Shown here piece by piece: positions 16,269 to 24,711 of a DNA stretch of 64,000 nucleotides; within the stretch, counting starts at the first letter, position 1, and each line of letters starts with the position of its first letter. Below the pieces are notes generated by a model. That model was given only the letters and a program-made list of their open reading frames with translations. It was not told the DNA's origin and searched no databases. Position numbers and translations under genes: made by a program. The DNA is from Herbiconiux sp. A18JL235 (GTDB lineage Bacteria > Actinomycetota > Actinomycetes > Actinomycetales > Microbacteriaceae), in assembly GCF_040939305.1 (NCBI RefSeq), contig NZ_CP162511.1:62001-126000 (forward strand), written 5' to 3'.

Positions 16269-17131
16269 TCCGCACCCTCCTGCTCTCGTCGCGACCGCTG
16301 TCGTGGGTCAACACCGCCTTCCCGTTCGCCGCCGGCTACCTCCTCACCACCCGCGAGATCGACCTCGTCTTCGTGCTCGGCACGCTGTACTTCCTGGTGC
16401 CCTACAACCTCGCCATGTACGGCATCAACGACGTGTTCGACTACGAGTCCGACCTCCGCAACCCGCGCAAGGGCGGCGTGGAGGGCGCCGTGCTCGACCG
16501 GTCGCTCCACCGCACGACGCTCTGGGCCGTCGTCGTCACGAACGTGCCGTTCCTGGTCTTCCTCGTCGTCGTCGGGTCGCCGCTGTCGTGGGCGGTGCTC
16601 GCGGTGAGCGTCTTCGCCGTCATCGCGTACAGCGCACCCGGCCTCAGGTTCAAGGAGCGACCCTTCCTCGACTCGCTCACGTCGAGCACCCACTTCGTGA
16701 GCCCGGCGGTCTACGGGCTCGCCCTCGCGGGAGCCGTGTTCACGCCGGGCCTGTATGCGCTGCTCGGCGCCTACTTCCTCTGGGGCATCGCCAGTCACGC
16801 CTTCGGCGCCGTGCAGGACATCGTCGCCGACCGCGAGGGCGGCATCGGCTCCGTCGCCACCGTGGTGGGCGGCAAGGCGACCGTACGCATGGCCTTCGCG
16901 GCATACATCCTCTCGGGGCTGCTGTTGCTGCTGACCCCGTGGCCCGGGCCCCTCGCGGCGGTGCTCGCCCTGCCCTATGCGGTGAGCATCCTGCCCTACT
17001 GGTCGATCTCCGACGCCGACGCCGAGCGCGCCAATGCCGGCTGGCACCGCTTCCTGTGGCTCAACTACGTGGCGGGGTTCCTCGTCACGCTCTTGCTCAT
17101 CTGGCAGTGGTTGCTCACCATGGAGGGATGA
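16265..17131 (+). CDS. crtEb: Lycopene elongase (UbiA prenyltransferase)
   Basis: 288 residues with about eight membrane helices and the two Asp-rich motifs of UbiA prenyltransferases: NDVFDYESD near residue 58 and DIVADREGG near residue 186. CrtEb adds DMAPP-derived C5 units to both ends of lycopene to give C50 flavuxanthin-type products, which the CrtYe/Yf pair cyclises. Its presence fixes the pathway as C50. The stop overlaps the ATG of the SGNH gene by ATGA. Confidence 0.93.
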   Translation: MIRTLLLSSRPLSWVNTAFPFAAGYLLTTREIDLVFVLGTLYFLVPYNLAMYGINDVFDYESDLRNPRKGGVEGAVLDRSLHRTTLWAVVVTNVPFLVFLVVVGSPLSWAVLAVSVFAVIAYSAPGLRFKERPFLDSLTSSTHFVSPAVYGLALAGAVFTPGLYALLGAYFLWGIASHAFGAVQDIVADREGGIGSVATVVGGKATVRMAFAAYILSGLLLLLTPWPGPLAAVLALPYAVSILPYWSISDADAERANAGWHRFLWLNYVAGFLVTLLLIWQWLLTMEG

Positions 17132-18450
17132 GCAGACCCCGACGTGATCGCACGCGCCTGCTGCTCATCGTCACCTCGGTGGCCGCGGTCGTCTCGCTGG
17201 TCGTTGCCGCCTTCGCCCTCGGCTCGCTGAATGCCGCCGCACCCACGATCGCGCCCGCTCGGGTGCAGGAGGCCGGCGCAGCCCGAGCCGACGCTGCCGG
17301 TCGTGTCGAGGCCAAGCAGGTGGGCGCCCCGGCCCGAGTCGCCGATTACAGCTTCGGGCACACCCTGAACCGCGTCGAGACCGGTGGGGGAGCGGAGTTC
17401 GAGGCGTCGATGCGGCTGCCGTTCGAGCTCGCCGTCGACGCGACGGCGTTCCGGGTGCACGTGCGCAACTGGCAGTTCAACACCGAGCAGAGCATCGACT
17501 CACCCGTCACCCTCACCGGCGTCTACGTGGGGGAGCACCGCATCGACGGGCCCGACGGGCAGACCGGCGAGTTCGGCACCGCCCCCGTCGAGGTGGGCGG
17601 TACGGCCAACCTGGCCCGGGAGGGCTTCGTCTCGGGATGGATCGACCCCGGCACCCAGCTCGTCGCCGCGCACACGCCCTACCTGCTCTCGATCGGATTC
17701 ACCGCGCCCGCGGGCGCGACGCTCGCCACCAACCCCGGCCTGTCCTGGCTCGCCACCGGAGTCGGGGCGTCGACCGACGCGGCCGCCATCGGCACCCCGC
17801 GCGCCGAGCGCAGCGCCGACCTCAGCTACTTCGACGTGTGGATCGAGTACGAGTTCGCTGGCGACGCCCCCGTGCTTCTCAGCATCGGCCACTCGCTGAA
17901 CGCACCGGGGACGCTCTCGCCCGCCGAGCATCCGACCCGCGGCGAGCAGACGGCGTGGCCGCAGCAGTGGGCGATCTCGAACGACGCCGTGGCCGTGTCG
18001 CTCGCGGCGCCCGGGTCGCTGAGCTCGCTGTTCGCAGGCGGCTCGGAGCTGTGGCAGCAGTACGGCGACGACCTCGAGCCCGACATCGTGACGGTGTGGG
18101 CCGCCTCGAACGACATCGCACGGGGGCGGCAGCTCGCCGACATCCAGAACGACTGGGGAGCGGTCGTGACGCGGGTGCGCACGCTGTGGCCCGACGCCAC
18201 GGTCTACGCCATGACGGAGCCGCCGCGCGCGCTGAGCGGGGCCGAGGAGAGCACGCGTCTGGCCTGGAACGCCTGGCTCTCCACGCTGCCGTACGGCATC
18301 GACCGTGTCGTCGACGCCGACTTCCTGCTGCGCGACCCGCAGCAGCCCGACCGGCTGCGCAGCGACGTCGACGCCGACGGCATCCACTTCACCGCCCGCG
18401 GCCACTCCCTGATCGCGGCGCAGATCCCGGCGCCCCGCCACGCACGGTGA
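17128..18450 (+). CDS. Secreted or membrane-anchored SGNH/GDSL hydrolase
   Basis: 440 residues. An N-terminal signal anchor (residues about 10-30) precedes an Ala-rich linker, a beta-rich region and a C-terminal SGNH domain. Block I is SIGHSLN in place of GDSxx, block III is AASND, and the catalytic Asp/His pair is DADGIHFTARGH. SGNH hydrolases deacylate lipids, glycans or peptides; the substrate is unknown. The ATG at 17128 overlaps the crtEb stop and a terminator follows at once, so the gene is part of the carotenoid operon. It might modify an acylated or glycosylated carotenoid or the envelope around it, but that is inference. An open frame reaches upstream to 16303 inside crtEb and was rejected. 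Confidence 0.82.
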   Translation: MSRPRRDRTRLLLIVTSVAAVVSLVVAAFALGSLNAAAPTIAPARVQEAGAARADAAGRVEAKQVGAPARVADYSFGHTLNRVETGGGAEFEASMRLPFELAVDATAFRVHVRNWQFNTEQSIDSPVTLTGVYVGEHRIDGPDGQTGEFGTAPVEVGGTANLAREGFVSGWIDPGTQLVAAHTPYLLSIGFTAPAGATLATNPGLSWLATGVGASTDAAAIGTPRAERSADLSYFDVWIEYEFAGDAPVLLSIGHSLNAPGTLSPAEHPTRGEQTAWPQQWAISNDAVAVSLAAPGSLSSLFAGGSELWQQYGDDLEPDIVTVWAASNDIARGRQLADIQNDWGAVVTRVRTLWPDATVYAMTEPPRALSGAEESTRLAWNAWLSTLPYGIDRVVDADFLLRDPQQPDRLRSDVDADGIHFTARGHSLIAAQIPAPRHAR

Positions 18451-18461
18451 GGCGGGGCGCC
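18429..18461 (+). terminator. Terminator of the carotenoid operon
   Basis: Perfect 11-bp inverted repeat GGCGCCCCGCC (18429-18439) and GGCGGGGCGCC (18451-18461) with an 11-nt loop that contains the stop codon of the SGNH gene. No T-tract follows, as is often the case in high-GC Actinobacteria. Confidence 0.65.
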
Positions 18462-18484
18462 GCCTCCCGTTCACCCGGCCCGGT

Positions 18485-18499
18485 TAGTCTGCGCGCGTG
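18485..18499 (+). promoter_or_regulatory. Leaderless promoter of the APC permease gene
   Basis: TAGTCT (18485-18490), 6 nt, then GTG. No Shine-Dalgarno sequence is present. It lies directly after the hairpin that closes the carotenoid operon. Confidence 0.6.
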
Positions 18500-19837
18500 A
18501 CCGCTGTTCCCCCGCCTACGCCGTCGCCGTCCCTCGAGCGTCGGCTCGGGCTCGCCGACGCCGTGTTCATCGGCCTGGGCGCCATGATCGGCGCGGGCGT
18601 GTTCTCCGTCTTCGCCCCCGCGGCGGCTTCGGCGGGGAGCGCGGCAGCCCTGCTCGGGGCGCTCGCCCTCGCCGCCGTAGTGGCCTACTGCAACGCGACC
18701 TCCACGGCGCAGCTCGCAGCGCGCTACCCGACGGCGGGCGGCAGCTACGTCTACGGCCGCGAACGGCTGGGGGAGTGGTGGGGCTTCGCCGCGGGGTGGA
18801 GCTTCGTCATCGGCAAGACGGCGAGCTGCGCCGCCATGGCGCTCACCTTCGCCGTCTACGCGCTGCCGGCGGGCGCCGAGGCGTTCGAGCGACCGCTTGC
18901 CGCGCTCGCGGTCGCCGCCCTGGTGTGCGTGAACCTGTTCGGAATCACCCGCACCGCGCTGGCTGCCCGGGTGATCGTGGTGGCGGTGCTGGCCGTGCTC
19001 GCCGTCGTCGTGGCATCGGGGGTGACGGATGCGCTGGCCGGCTCGGCCGGAGGGGCCGGCGGCGCGGGCGGCTCGGCGGCGATCCCTGCGGCGGCCCTCT
19101 CAGACGTGACGCCCTACGGCATCGTCCAGGCCGCGGGGCTGATCTTCTTCGCCTTCGCCGGGTACGCCCGCATCGCCACCCTCGGCGAGGAGGTCAAGAG
19201 TCCAGAACGCACCATTCCCCGGGCCGTGACGGTGGCCTTCGTCATCGCGCTGGCCGTCTACCTTGCCATCGCCACCGCAACTGTGACCGCCCTGGGCGCC
19301 GACGGGCTCGCCTCGGCGGCCGATCCCCTCGTGCAGGTGGTGCAGGCGAACGGGTGGGAGTGGGCCGTGCCGGTGGTCGGGGTGGGCGCCGCGCTCGCCT
19401 CGCTCGGCGCGCTCCTGGCGCTCGTCACGGGCGTCGGCCGCACCGCCCTCGCGATGGGGCGGCGGGGCGACCTGCCGAGGGCACTCGGCGTGGTGGATGC
19501 GCGGCGGAGCGTTCCGCGCCGCGCCGAGCTGGCGGTCGGTGTGGTCATCGTGGCGCTGGTGCTCGCGGTCGACCTGCGCGGGGTGATCGCGTTCTCGTCG
19601 TTCGGCGTGCTGCTGTACTACTTCGTCGCCAATGTGTCGGCGTTCGGGCAGCCGCGCACCGAGAGGCGCTCGCCGCGCGTCGTGCAGCTGGTCGGTGCGG
19701 CCGGGTGCGTGGTGCTGGTCGCCGCGCTGCCGCCCTCGGCGGTGGTGGCGGGGGTGATCGTGCTGGCCGTGGGGTTCGGGTACCGCGGCCTCCGGCTGTC
19801 GCGCGAGCGGCGTCGGGGCCGCAGCGCCGCGCGGTGA
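18497..19837 (+). CDS. APC superfamily amino acid permease
   Basis: 446 residues with about twelve membrane helices. The first helix carries FIGLGAMIGAGVF, the substrate-binding unwound motif of the APC family, and TYGIVQAAGLIFFAFAGYARIATLGEE-type residues in helix 6 also fit. It is a probable proton-coupled amino acid or amine importer; the substrate cannot be told. Single-gene unit between the carotenoid terminator and a strong bidirectional terminator. Confidence 0.88.
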   Translation: MTAVPPPTPSPSLERRLGLADAVFIGLGAMIGAGVFSVFAPAAASAGSAAALLGALALAAVVAYCNATSTAQLAARYPTAGGSYVYGRERLGEWWGFAAGWSFVIGKTASCAAMALTFAVYALPAGAEAFERPLAALAVAALVCVNLFGITRTALAARVIVVAVLAVLAVVVASGVTDALAGSAGGAGGAGGSAAIPAAALSDVTPYGIVQAAGLIFFAFAGYARIATLGEEVKSPERTIPRAVTVAFVIALAVYLAIATATVTALGADGLASAADPLVQVVQANGWEWAVPVVGVGAALASLGALLALVTGVGRTALAMGRRGDLPRALGVVDARRSVPRRAELAVGVVIVALVLAVDLRGVIAFSSFGVLLYYFVANVSAFGQPRTERRSPRVVQLVGAAGCVVLVAALPPSAVVAGVIVLAVGFGYRGLRLSRERRRGRSAAR

Positions 19838-19856
19838 CGACCGCCGACCCGCGCAC

Positions 19857-19898
19857 ATGAGGAGGGGCCCCGGCGTGATTGCCGGGGCCCCTCCTCAT
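19857..19898. terminator. Bidirectional terminator between the APC permease and sigma factor genes
   Basis: Perfect 18-bp inverted repeat: arms 19857-19874 (ATGAGGAGGGGCCCCGGC) and 19881-19898 with a 6-nt loop GTGATT. It sits between two convergent genes, 19 nt after one stop and 12 nt from the other, so it can stop transcription in both directions. Confidence 0.85.
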
Positions 19899-19910
19899 CC
19901 TTGTGACCGG

Positions 19911-20885
19911 TCAGGCGATCAGGTAGTCGTGCAGTGCCTCGTTGCGGAGCATGCTCAGCGCCCGGCGCTGGATCTGGCGGGCCCGCTCGCGCGAGACCCC
20001 CAGCACGTCGCCGATCTGGTCGAACGACATGGGGTCTTCGCCGTCGAGACCGAAGCGCATGCACACCACACGGGCCTCGCGGGGGGGCAGGGTGGCGAGC
20101 GCAGCCGAGAGGTCGTGATGCTGCAGCGAGGCAGCGGCAGCGTCGAAGGGCTGGGCCTGCGAGGTGTCTTCGATGAGGTCGCCCAGCTCGGCGTCGTCGT
20201 CGCCGACGGGCGTGTGGATGGAGACCGTGTCGCGACCGTGACGGATGAGCTCCTGCACCTTGCGGGGCGGCAGGTCGACCGCGGCGGCGACCTCGTCGAT
20301 CGTCGCCTCGCGGCCGAGCTCGATCATGAGACGGCGCTGCATGCGGGTGATGGATGAGATCTTCTCCGAGGTGTGCACCGGGATGCGGATGATGCGACCG
20401 CTATCGGCGAGAGCGCGGTTGATGGACTGCTTGATCCACCACGAGCCGTAGGTCGAGAACTTGAAGCCGGCCTGGTAGTCGAACTTCTCGACCGCGCGCA
20501 CGAGGCCGATGTTCCCTTCCTGGATCAGGTCGAGGAAGGGCAGCCCGCGCTCGAGGTAGCGCTTCGCGATCGAGACGACCAGGCGGAGATTGGCCTGGAT
20601 GAGCTGTCGTTTCGCGGCCTGACCGTCGCGGGCCAGCCACTGCAGCTCGCGCTTCAGCGTCGCGTCCATGACGGGGGTCTCGCTCAGCTTCGCGTCGGCG
20701 AGCACGCCGACCTCGATGCGGCGACCGAGATCGACCTCGTCCTCGGCGGTCAGCAGGGCGGTGCGACCGATCTGGCGGAGGTAGTCCTTCACCGGGTCTT
20801 CGGAAGCCCCGCGGATGTCGGCGAGACGGGCCTGGGGCTCTGCGTCGTCGGTCTCGAGAGGGGCCGTGGCGAGTGTACGTGACAT
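19911..20885 (-). CDS. sigB: RNA polymerase sigma factor, group 2 (SigB-like)
   Basis: 324 residues from the ATG at 20885, the second of two close ATGs and the one correctly spaced from GGAG. Regions are in order: 1.2 ([12 protein letters not shown]), 2 ([53 protein letters not shown]), 3 ([12 protein letters not shown]) and 4.2 ([25 protein letters not shown]). Length and lack of region 1.1 match the SigB/HrdB-type non-essential factors of Actinobacteria rather than the primary SigA. It may direct general-stress or stationary-phase genes; that is inferred from family. Monocistronic, with a terminator behind it. Confidence 0.9.
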   Translation of the reverse strand: MSRTLATAPLETDDAEPQARLADIRGASEDPVKDYLRQIGRTALLTAEDEVDLGRRIEVGVLADAKLSETPVMDATLKRELQWLARDGQAAKRQLIQANLRLVVSIAKRYLERGLPFLDLIQEGNIGLVRAVEKFDYQAGFKFSTYGSWWIKQSINRALADSGRIIRIPVHTSEKISSITRMQRRLMIELGREATIDEVAAAVDLPPRKVQELIRHGRDTVSIHTPVGDDDAELGDLIEDTSQAQPFDAAAASLQHHDLSAALATLPPREARVVCMRFGLDGEDPMSFDQIGDVLGVSRERARQIQRRALSMLRNEALHDYLIA

Positions 20886-21172
20886 GTTCATCTCCGTTGC
20901 TACTTCGACTACCTGCTTCACCGCACCGCCTTGCCTCTCAGCCCTGCGGTGCTTCGACATATCCCGGTCGTATCGGAAGGCTATGCCTGCGTCACCCGTC
21001 CCCCCAAATGGGTCACAGGGGGGTTGACAATCCTGAACTAGAAGCACTAGTGGCTAGTTTATCTAACTTCTTGCTCGTGTAGGGGGTTATCCGCAAAGCG
21101 CTGAGAACGAGTCCGGATGCCCGCCTCTAGACTGGAATCGGGCCTCACGGAGGGGCCCGGGATGCGGGGAGG
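20886..21172. other. Divergent control region between the sigma factor and copper genes
   Basis: 287 bp without a gene. It holds a TTGACA on the plus strand (21024-21029), a cluster of three CTAG tetramers at 21038-21057 arranged around CACTAGTG, and TAGACT at about 21128-21133 upstream of the rightward gene. The middle is more AT-rich than its surroundings. The true promoters cannot be fixed by eye. Confidence 0.45.
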
Positions 21173-21862
21173 ATGAACGCCAGGTCGATCCGCGTCGTCC
21201 GTGGGCTGAGCGCCGCATCCGTCGCCGTCTTCATGGCGGCGTTGTCTCACGTGGCCGCCGGGGGAGGCGCGCCTGCCGTTCTCGGTCTCGTCATCGCCGG
21301 CGCCTTCTCGGCGGTCGTCTGTGTGCTCTTCACGCTGCGGAGGCCCTCACTGCCCCTGCTCGCCGTGTCGGTCGCGCTCAGCCAATTCGCCTTCCACCTG
21401 CTCTTCGGTGTCGGAGACCGTGGTGGCTCCGGCCTCAGCGTCGCATCACACGAGCACGGCGGCCACGTCTCGGCCACTCTGGTTCCCGACGCCTCGGCCT
21501 CGGCCGTGCACCAGCACGACGGGGGGTCGATGTGGCTGGCGCACGCCGTGGCCGCGGTGCTGACCGTGGTGGCGCTCCGGCGCGGGGAGACCGTGCTGCG
21601 GCGTCTGCTCGCGCTCGGTCGCTCGGGCCTCGGCGCGGCCGCCACCGTCGTGCGCGCGGTGCGGGTCGGCCTCGCCGCCCTCCCCGTCGTGCTCGCCCAC
21701 CTCGTCGAGCGGGCCAGCATCGTCGCACGCCGGCGCAGCGGCGCTCGAGTGCAGGTCTGGCTGCTCGGGGTGGTCGACCCGCTCGACGACCTGGGTGTCG
21801 CCTTCGACCGCCTGAGGCACCGCGGACCGCCAGCGGCGCTCATCGCGCGCGCCGCCAGCTGA
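21173..21862 (+). CDS. Membrane protein with His-rich loop, in copper gene cluster
   Basis: 229 residues. There are about four membrane segments in the first 140 residues, interrupted by a loop with HEHGGH and HQHD, a plausible metal-binding patch, then an amphipathic Arg-rich C-terminus. It sits directly before the YcnI and CopC genes, so a role in copper uptake or sensing is likely but inferred. GGGGAGG is fused to the ATG at 21173, so spacing is tight and a later start is possible. I recognise no named family. Confidence 0.7.
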   Translation: MNARSIRVVRGLSAASVAVFMAALSHVAAGGGAPAVLGLVIAGAFSAVVCVLFTLRRPSLPLLAVSVALSQFAFHLLFGVGDRGGSGLSVASHEHGGHVSATLVPDASASAVHQHDGGSMWLAHAVAAVLTVVALRRGETVLRRLLALGRSGLGAAATVVRAVRVGLAALPVVLAHLVERASIVARRRSGARVQVWLLGVVDPLDDLGVAFDRLRHRGPPAALIARAAS

Positions 21863-21888
21863 CCGCATCCGGGCCTGACCCGGCGGAT

Positions 21889-21912
21889 AAACCGGCCCAC
21901 CGTCTCGGGGGC
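21889..21912. terminator. Weak hairpin before the YcnI gene
   Basis: CCGGCCC (21889-21895) and GGGCCGG (21906-21912) with a 10-nt loop, in the 118-bp gap between the His-rich membrane protein and YcnI. Could reduce read-through or lie in the YcnI leader. Confidence 0.35.
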
Positions 21913-21980
21913 CGGAGATCGGCGGCGTGCGCAGACGCGCATTCGACCTTTTCATCCCTCTCGTCAGAAAGACATCAGTC

Positions 21981-22817
21981 ATGACCAAGACCTCCATCGC
22001 GCGCGCCTCCGGCGTCGCTGCTGCACTCCTCGCGGGGGGCGCCCTCGCCCTCGCCGCACCCCTCGCCGCCTCCGCCCACGTGCGCGTGAATCCCGCCCAG
22101 GCGGTGGCCGGCTCGTACACCACCCTCACCTTCAAGGTTCCCAACGAGTCGGCGACCGCGTCGACCACTTCGGTCACCGTCGACCTGCCGACCGGCACGC
22201 CGTTCACGAGCGTGAGCTATCAGCCGGTGCCCGGGTGGACCACCGAGGTCGTCACCGGCGACCTCCCCGAACCGGTCACCTCGGGGTCGGCGACCCTCAC
22301 CGAGGCGCCCGTCTCGGTGACCTGGACGGCTGTCGACGGTGTCGGCATCGCCGACGGCCAGTTCCAGGAGTTCCCGATCTCGGTCGGGCCCGTGCCCGAC
22401 GTGGGGAGCATCGCGCTACCCGCCCACCAGAGCTACTCCGACGGCAGCGTCGTCGATTGGGACGAGCCGGCCCCGGCCTCGGGGGAGGAACCCGAGAGCC
22501 CGGCACCTGTGCTCTACGTGAACGACGCTCCGCCGTCGGACGGACACGGGCATGACCAGGCGGCGGTGAGTGCCACCGCGGGCGCCGGGGCGGAGACCGG
22601 CGGCTCGGGGTCGGCCCCGGCCGCCGGGGGTGGAGAGGATGCCGCGGCCGGCGATGCGGCGGCGGTCGCGTCGGTCTCCCTCGGGCTCGGCATCGGCGCG
22701 ATCGTGCTGGCGGCGGCGGCGCTCGTGGTGGTCGCCATCGGCGCAGCACGGGGCTCGCGTGCCGCGCGGGGCTCGAGTGCAGCGCGGGTCGACGACGCCG
22801 AGGCGGCGCAGCGATGA
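21981..22817 (+). CDS. YcnI-like copper-binding protein (DUF1775)
   Basis: 278 residues. A signal peptide ending ASA is cleaved before His33, so the mature protein starts HVRVNP. An N-terminal His is the copper ligand of Bacillus subtilis YcnI, which forms a mono-histidine brace, so the same site is expected. A DUF1775 beta-sandwich follows (YTTLTFKVPNES, VSVTWTAVDG), then an Asp/His/Gly-rich linker and a C-terminal membrane helix near residues 235-260. It probably hands copper to, or receives it from, CopC, whose ATG overlaps the stop. ATG 21981 is chosen because it begins the signal peptide; the longer in-frame form adds a non-homologous stretch. Confidence 0.88.
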   Translation: MTKTSIARASGVAAALLAGGALALAAPLAASAHVRVNPAQAVAGSYTTLTFKVPNESATASTTSVTVDLPTGTPFTSVSYQPVPGWTTEVVTGDLPEPVTSGSATLTEAPVSVTWTAVDGVGIADGQFQEFPISVGPVPDVGSIALPAHQSYSDGSVVDWDEPAPASGEEPESPAPVLYVNDAPPSDGHGHDQAAVSATAGAGAETGGSGSAPAAGGGEDAAAGDAAAVASVSLGLGIGAIVLAAAALVVVAIGAARGSRAARGSSAARVDDAEAAQR

Positions 22818-23584
22818 GCGTCACGACGACGTCGACCGCACGGGGTGGTCGTCCCGATGCCGTGCGGCGGGCCCGCGGCGCGCGCCGCGACCTGGCGCGC
22901 AGGAGGGTACTGCTCGTCGCGGCCCTCTCGGCGGCAGCGGCAGTGGTGACCTCGGTGCTGGGGCTCGGCTGGGGAGCGGGGTTCGTCGGGGGAGTGGCGC
23001 CGGCGTCGGCTCACGACTTCCTGGTGTCGACCTCGCCCGCCGCCGACACGACGGTGACCGATCCTCTCGCCGAGGTGTCCCTCACCTTCAATGAACCGCC
23101 GCTCACCGACCTCCAGGCGGGCATCGCCGTCGAGGTGCGCGACGCCACGGGCGCCACCGCATCCGGAGCTCTGACGATCGTGAACGCCACCCTGAGCGTG
23201 CCGTTCACGCCGACGGCGACCGGTGGGTACACGGTGGTGTGGCAGACGGTCTCGTCAGACGGGCATCCGGTGTCGGGGGAGTACGGCTTCGACTACCAGG
23301 GGCCCGTGTCGGCGGGCGGGGAGTCGACGGGCGGGCAGCCGGCGGGGCCGTCGACCGCGGCTTCCGAGTCGCCTGCCGCGGGCGAGGGCGCGACCTCGCC
23401 CGCATCGCCTGCCGCCTCCGCGCCCGCATCCGAGACGCCCGCCGCTGGCGCCGCGTCGAACGGCGCGGGCGATCGAGGCGGGGTGCAGCTGCCCCTCGTG
23501 CTCGCTGCCGCGGTGGGCTCGCTCCTCGTGGTCGGAGCCGTCGTCGTGGGGATCGTGCTGACGATGCGACGTCGCCGCGCCTGA
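22814..23584 (+). CDS. copC: CopC-domain copper-binding protein with C-terminal anchor
   Basis: 256 residues. A long signal peptide ends at ASA, so the mature protein starts at His67 (HDFLVSTSPAADTTVT), the usual CopC Cu(II) site, with DGHPVSGEY later in the domain as further ligands. An Ala/Pro/Ser linker of about 75 residues leads to a membrane helix and a basic tail. The fused CopD channel found in some relatives is missing here. ATGA overlap with the YcnI gene. Confidence 0.88.
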   Translation: MSVTTTSTARGGRPDAVRRARGARRDLARRRVLLVAALSAAAAVVTSVLGLGWGAGFVGGVAPASAHDFLVSTSPAADTTVTDPLAEVSLTFNEPPLTDLQAGIAVEVRDATGATASGALTIVNATLSVPFTPTATGGYTVVWQTVSSDGHPVSGEYGFDYQGPVSAGGESTGGQPAGPSTAASESPAAGEGATSPASPAASAPASETPAAGAASNGAGDRGGVQLPLVLAAAVGSLLVVGAVVVGIVLTMRRRRA

Positions 23585-23592
23585 CCCGGGCC

Positions 23593-23641
23593 CTCTCGCC
23601 CGCGGGTGACACCACGTCAGCTGCTGCACCGCGGGCGAGAG
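23593..23641. terminator. Long hairpin after copC
   Basis: Perfect 13-bp arms CTCTCGCCCGCGG (23593-23605) and CCGCGGGCGAGAG (23629-23641) with a 23-nt loop that holds a nested TGAC/GTCA pair. It lies between the copC stop and the promoter of the first fluoride channel gene and most likely ends the copper operon. Confidence 0.5.
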
Positions 23642-23670
23642 CGACGACCCGCCGCCGTATCCTTGAGGCG

Positions 23671-24198
23671 ATGGATGACCGTGTCGACGACCCCCGCGCG
23701 TCGCTGCCGATCGACAGCGACGCCGACGACGCCACTCCCGGGTTGCCCGCGACGCCGGTGGTGCGTGCGTCACGCCCCGCCTACCTCCACCCGGGGCACC
23801 TCGCGCTCGTGCTGGTGGGCGGTGCCCTCGGTACCGCCCTCCGGGAGGCGGTCACCCTCGTGGTGCAGCCCATCGGGTCGTTCCCCGTCGCCATCTTCGG
23901 CATCAACATCGTCGGGGCGTTCGTGCTCGCGGCCCTCGCGCTGCGCGGCCCCGACGAGGGGATCCGACGTCACCTGCGGCTGTTCGTGGGCACGGGAGTG
24001 CTCGGGGGGTTCACCACGTACTCCGCGCTGTCTGCCGACAGCGCCTCGATGCTCAGCCAGGGCGGGTTCGCCATCGCGCTGGTGTACGGGCTCGCGACCG
24101 TGATCGTGGGCGGGCTGGCGAGCGGGGGCGGCATCCTCCTCGGATCCGTGCTGGGGCGACGCAGAGCGCCGGGCGACCGGGCGGGGAGGTCGCGATGA
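23671..24198 (+). CDS. crcB: Fluoride channel subunit (CrcB/Fluc)
   Basis: 175 residues with four membrane helices and a hydrophilic N-terminal extension of about 40 residues. Family motifs are GGALGTALREAV, FGINIVGAFVLA and GVLGGFTTYSALS, the last including the Phe and polar-track residues of the pore. Fluc channels are antiparallel dimers that export fluoride. TATCCT (23658-23663) lies 7 nt before the ATG, a leaderless start. It overlaps the second crcB by ATGA, so the pair probably forms a heterodimer. Confidence 0.92.
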   Translation: MDDRVDDPRASLPIDSDADDATPGLPATPVVRASRPAYLHPGHLALVLVGGALGTALREAVTLVVQPIGSFPVAIFGINIVGAFVLAALALRGPDEGIRRHLRLFVGTGVLGGFTTYSALSADSASMLSQGGFAIALVYGLATVIVGGLASGGGILLGSVLGRRRAPGDRAGRSR

Positions 24199-24581
24199 CG
24201 GTGACGCCGCTGCTCATGCTCGCCCTCTCAGCGGCCGGCGGCCTCGGCGCCGTGGTGCGCTTCGTGCTCGACGGCGTGATCAAGCGCCTTGTGCCGTCGA
24301 CCTTTCCGGTGGGAGTCATGGTCATCAACGTGACCGGGTCGTTCCTCCTCGGCCTGCTCACCGGATTCGTGCTCTCCGGCACGGTGTCGCACGAGCTGCT
24401 CCTCGTCCTCGGCACCGGGTTCCTCGGCGGCTACACGACCTTCAGCACCGCGAGCTTCGAGACGGTGCGCCTTCTCCAGACCCGCCGCTACGGCGCCGCC
24501 CTCGTCAACGGCCTCGGCATGCTCGTGCTCGCCGTCGCCGTCGCCTACCTCGGCCTCTACCTCGGCACCCTCGCGCGCTGA
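24195..24581 (+). CDS. crcB: Fluoride channel subunit (CrcB/Fluc), second copy
   Basis: 128 residues with four membrane helices, the standard size. Motifs are GGLGAVVRFVLDG, VINVTGSFLLG and GTGFLGGYTTFSTASFE. It lacks the N-terminal extension of its partner. Paired crcB genes are common in Gram-positive bacteria and encode the two halves of one channel. The start overlaps the first gene by 4 nt and a terminator follows 108 nt after the stop. Confidence 0.93.
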   Translation: MTVTPLLMLALSAAGGLGAVVRFVLDGVIKRLVPSTFPVGVMVINVTGSFLLGLLTGFVLSGTVSHELLLVLGTGFLGGYTTFSTASFETVRLLQTRRYGAALVNGLGMLVLAVAVAYLGLYLGTLAR

Positions 24582-24611
24582 CCCGCGGGCTCCACACTGC
24601 TCACCTTGGTA

Positions 24612-24655
24612 GCGCAAAGTGCTCTTTTGCGCGCATCAGCGAGCACGTTGTGCGA
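24612..24655. other. Overlapping stem-loops in the crcB/MFS intergenic region
   Basis: GCGCAAA (24612-24618) pairs with TTTGCGC (24626-24632), while GTGCTC (24619-24624) in its loop can instead pair with GAGCAC (24641-24646). A third small stem GCAC/GTGC follows (24643-24653). The pairings are mutually exclusive. This could be the 3' region of the crcB transcript or a small RNA. Confidence 0.3.
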
Positions 24656-24688
24656 CCGACTCGAAGGAGGGGCTAAGGCCCCCATCCT

Positions 24689-24711
24689 CCCCAGCTCTGG
24701 GGAGCTCTTTT
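24689..24711 (+). terminator. Rho-independent terminator of the crcB pair
   Basis: CCCCA (24689-24693), GCTC loop, TGGGG (24698-24702), followed by AGCTCTTTT. The T-run is on the plus strand, so it stops transcription coming from the crcB genes. Confidence 0.6.

Noticed and set aside
16303..18450. Single 715-residue fusion protein including the SGNH domain
   Set aside because: The first 275 codons are a shadow frame of crtEb; the ATG at 17128 with ATGA overlap is the real start.
23585..23670. Fluoride riboswitch before crcB
   Set aside because: The expected conserved riboswitch core is not visible; the region is a simple hairpin plus a leaderless promoter.
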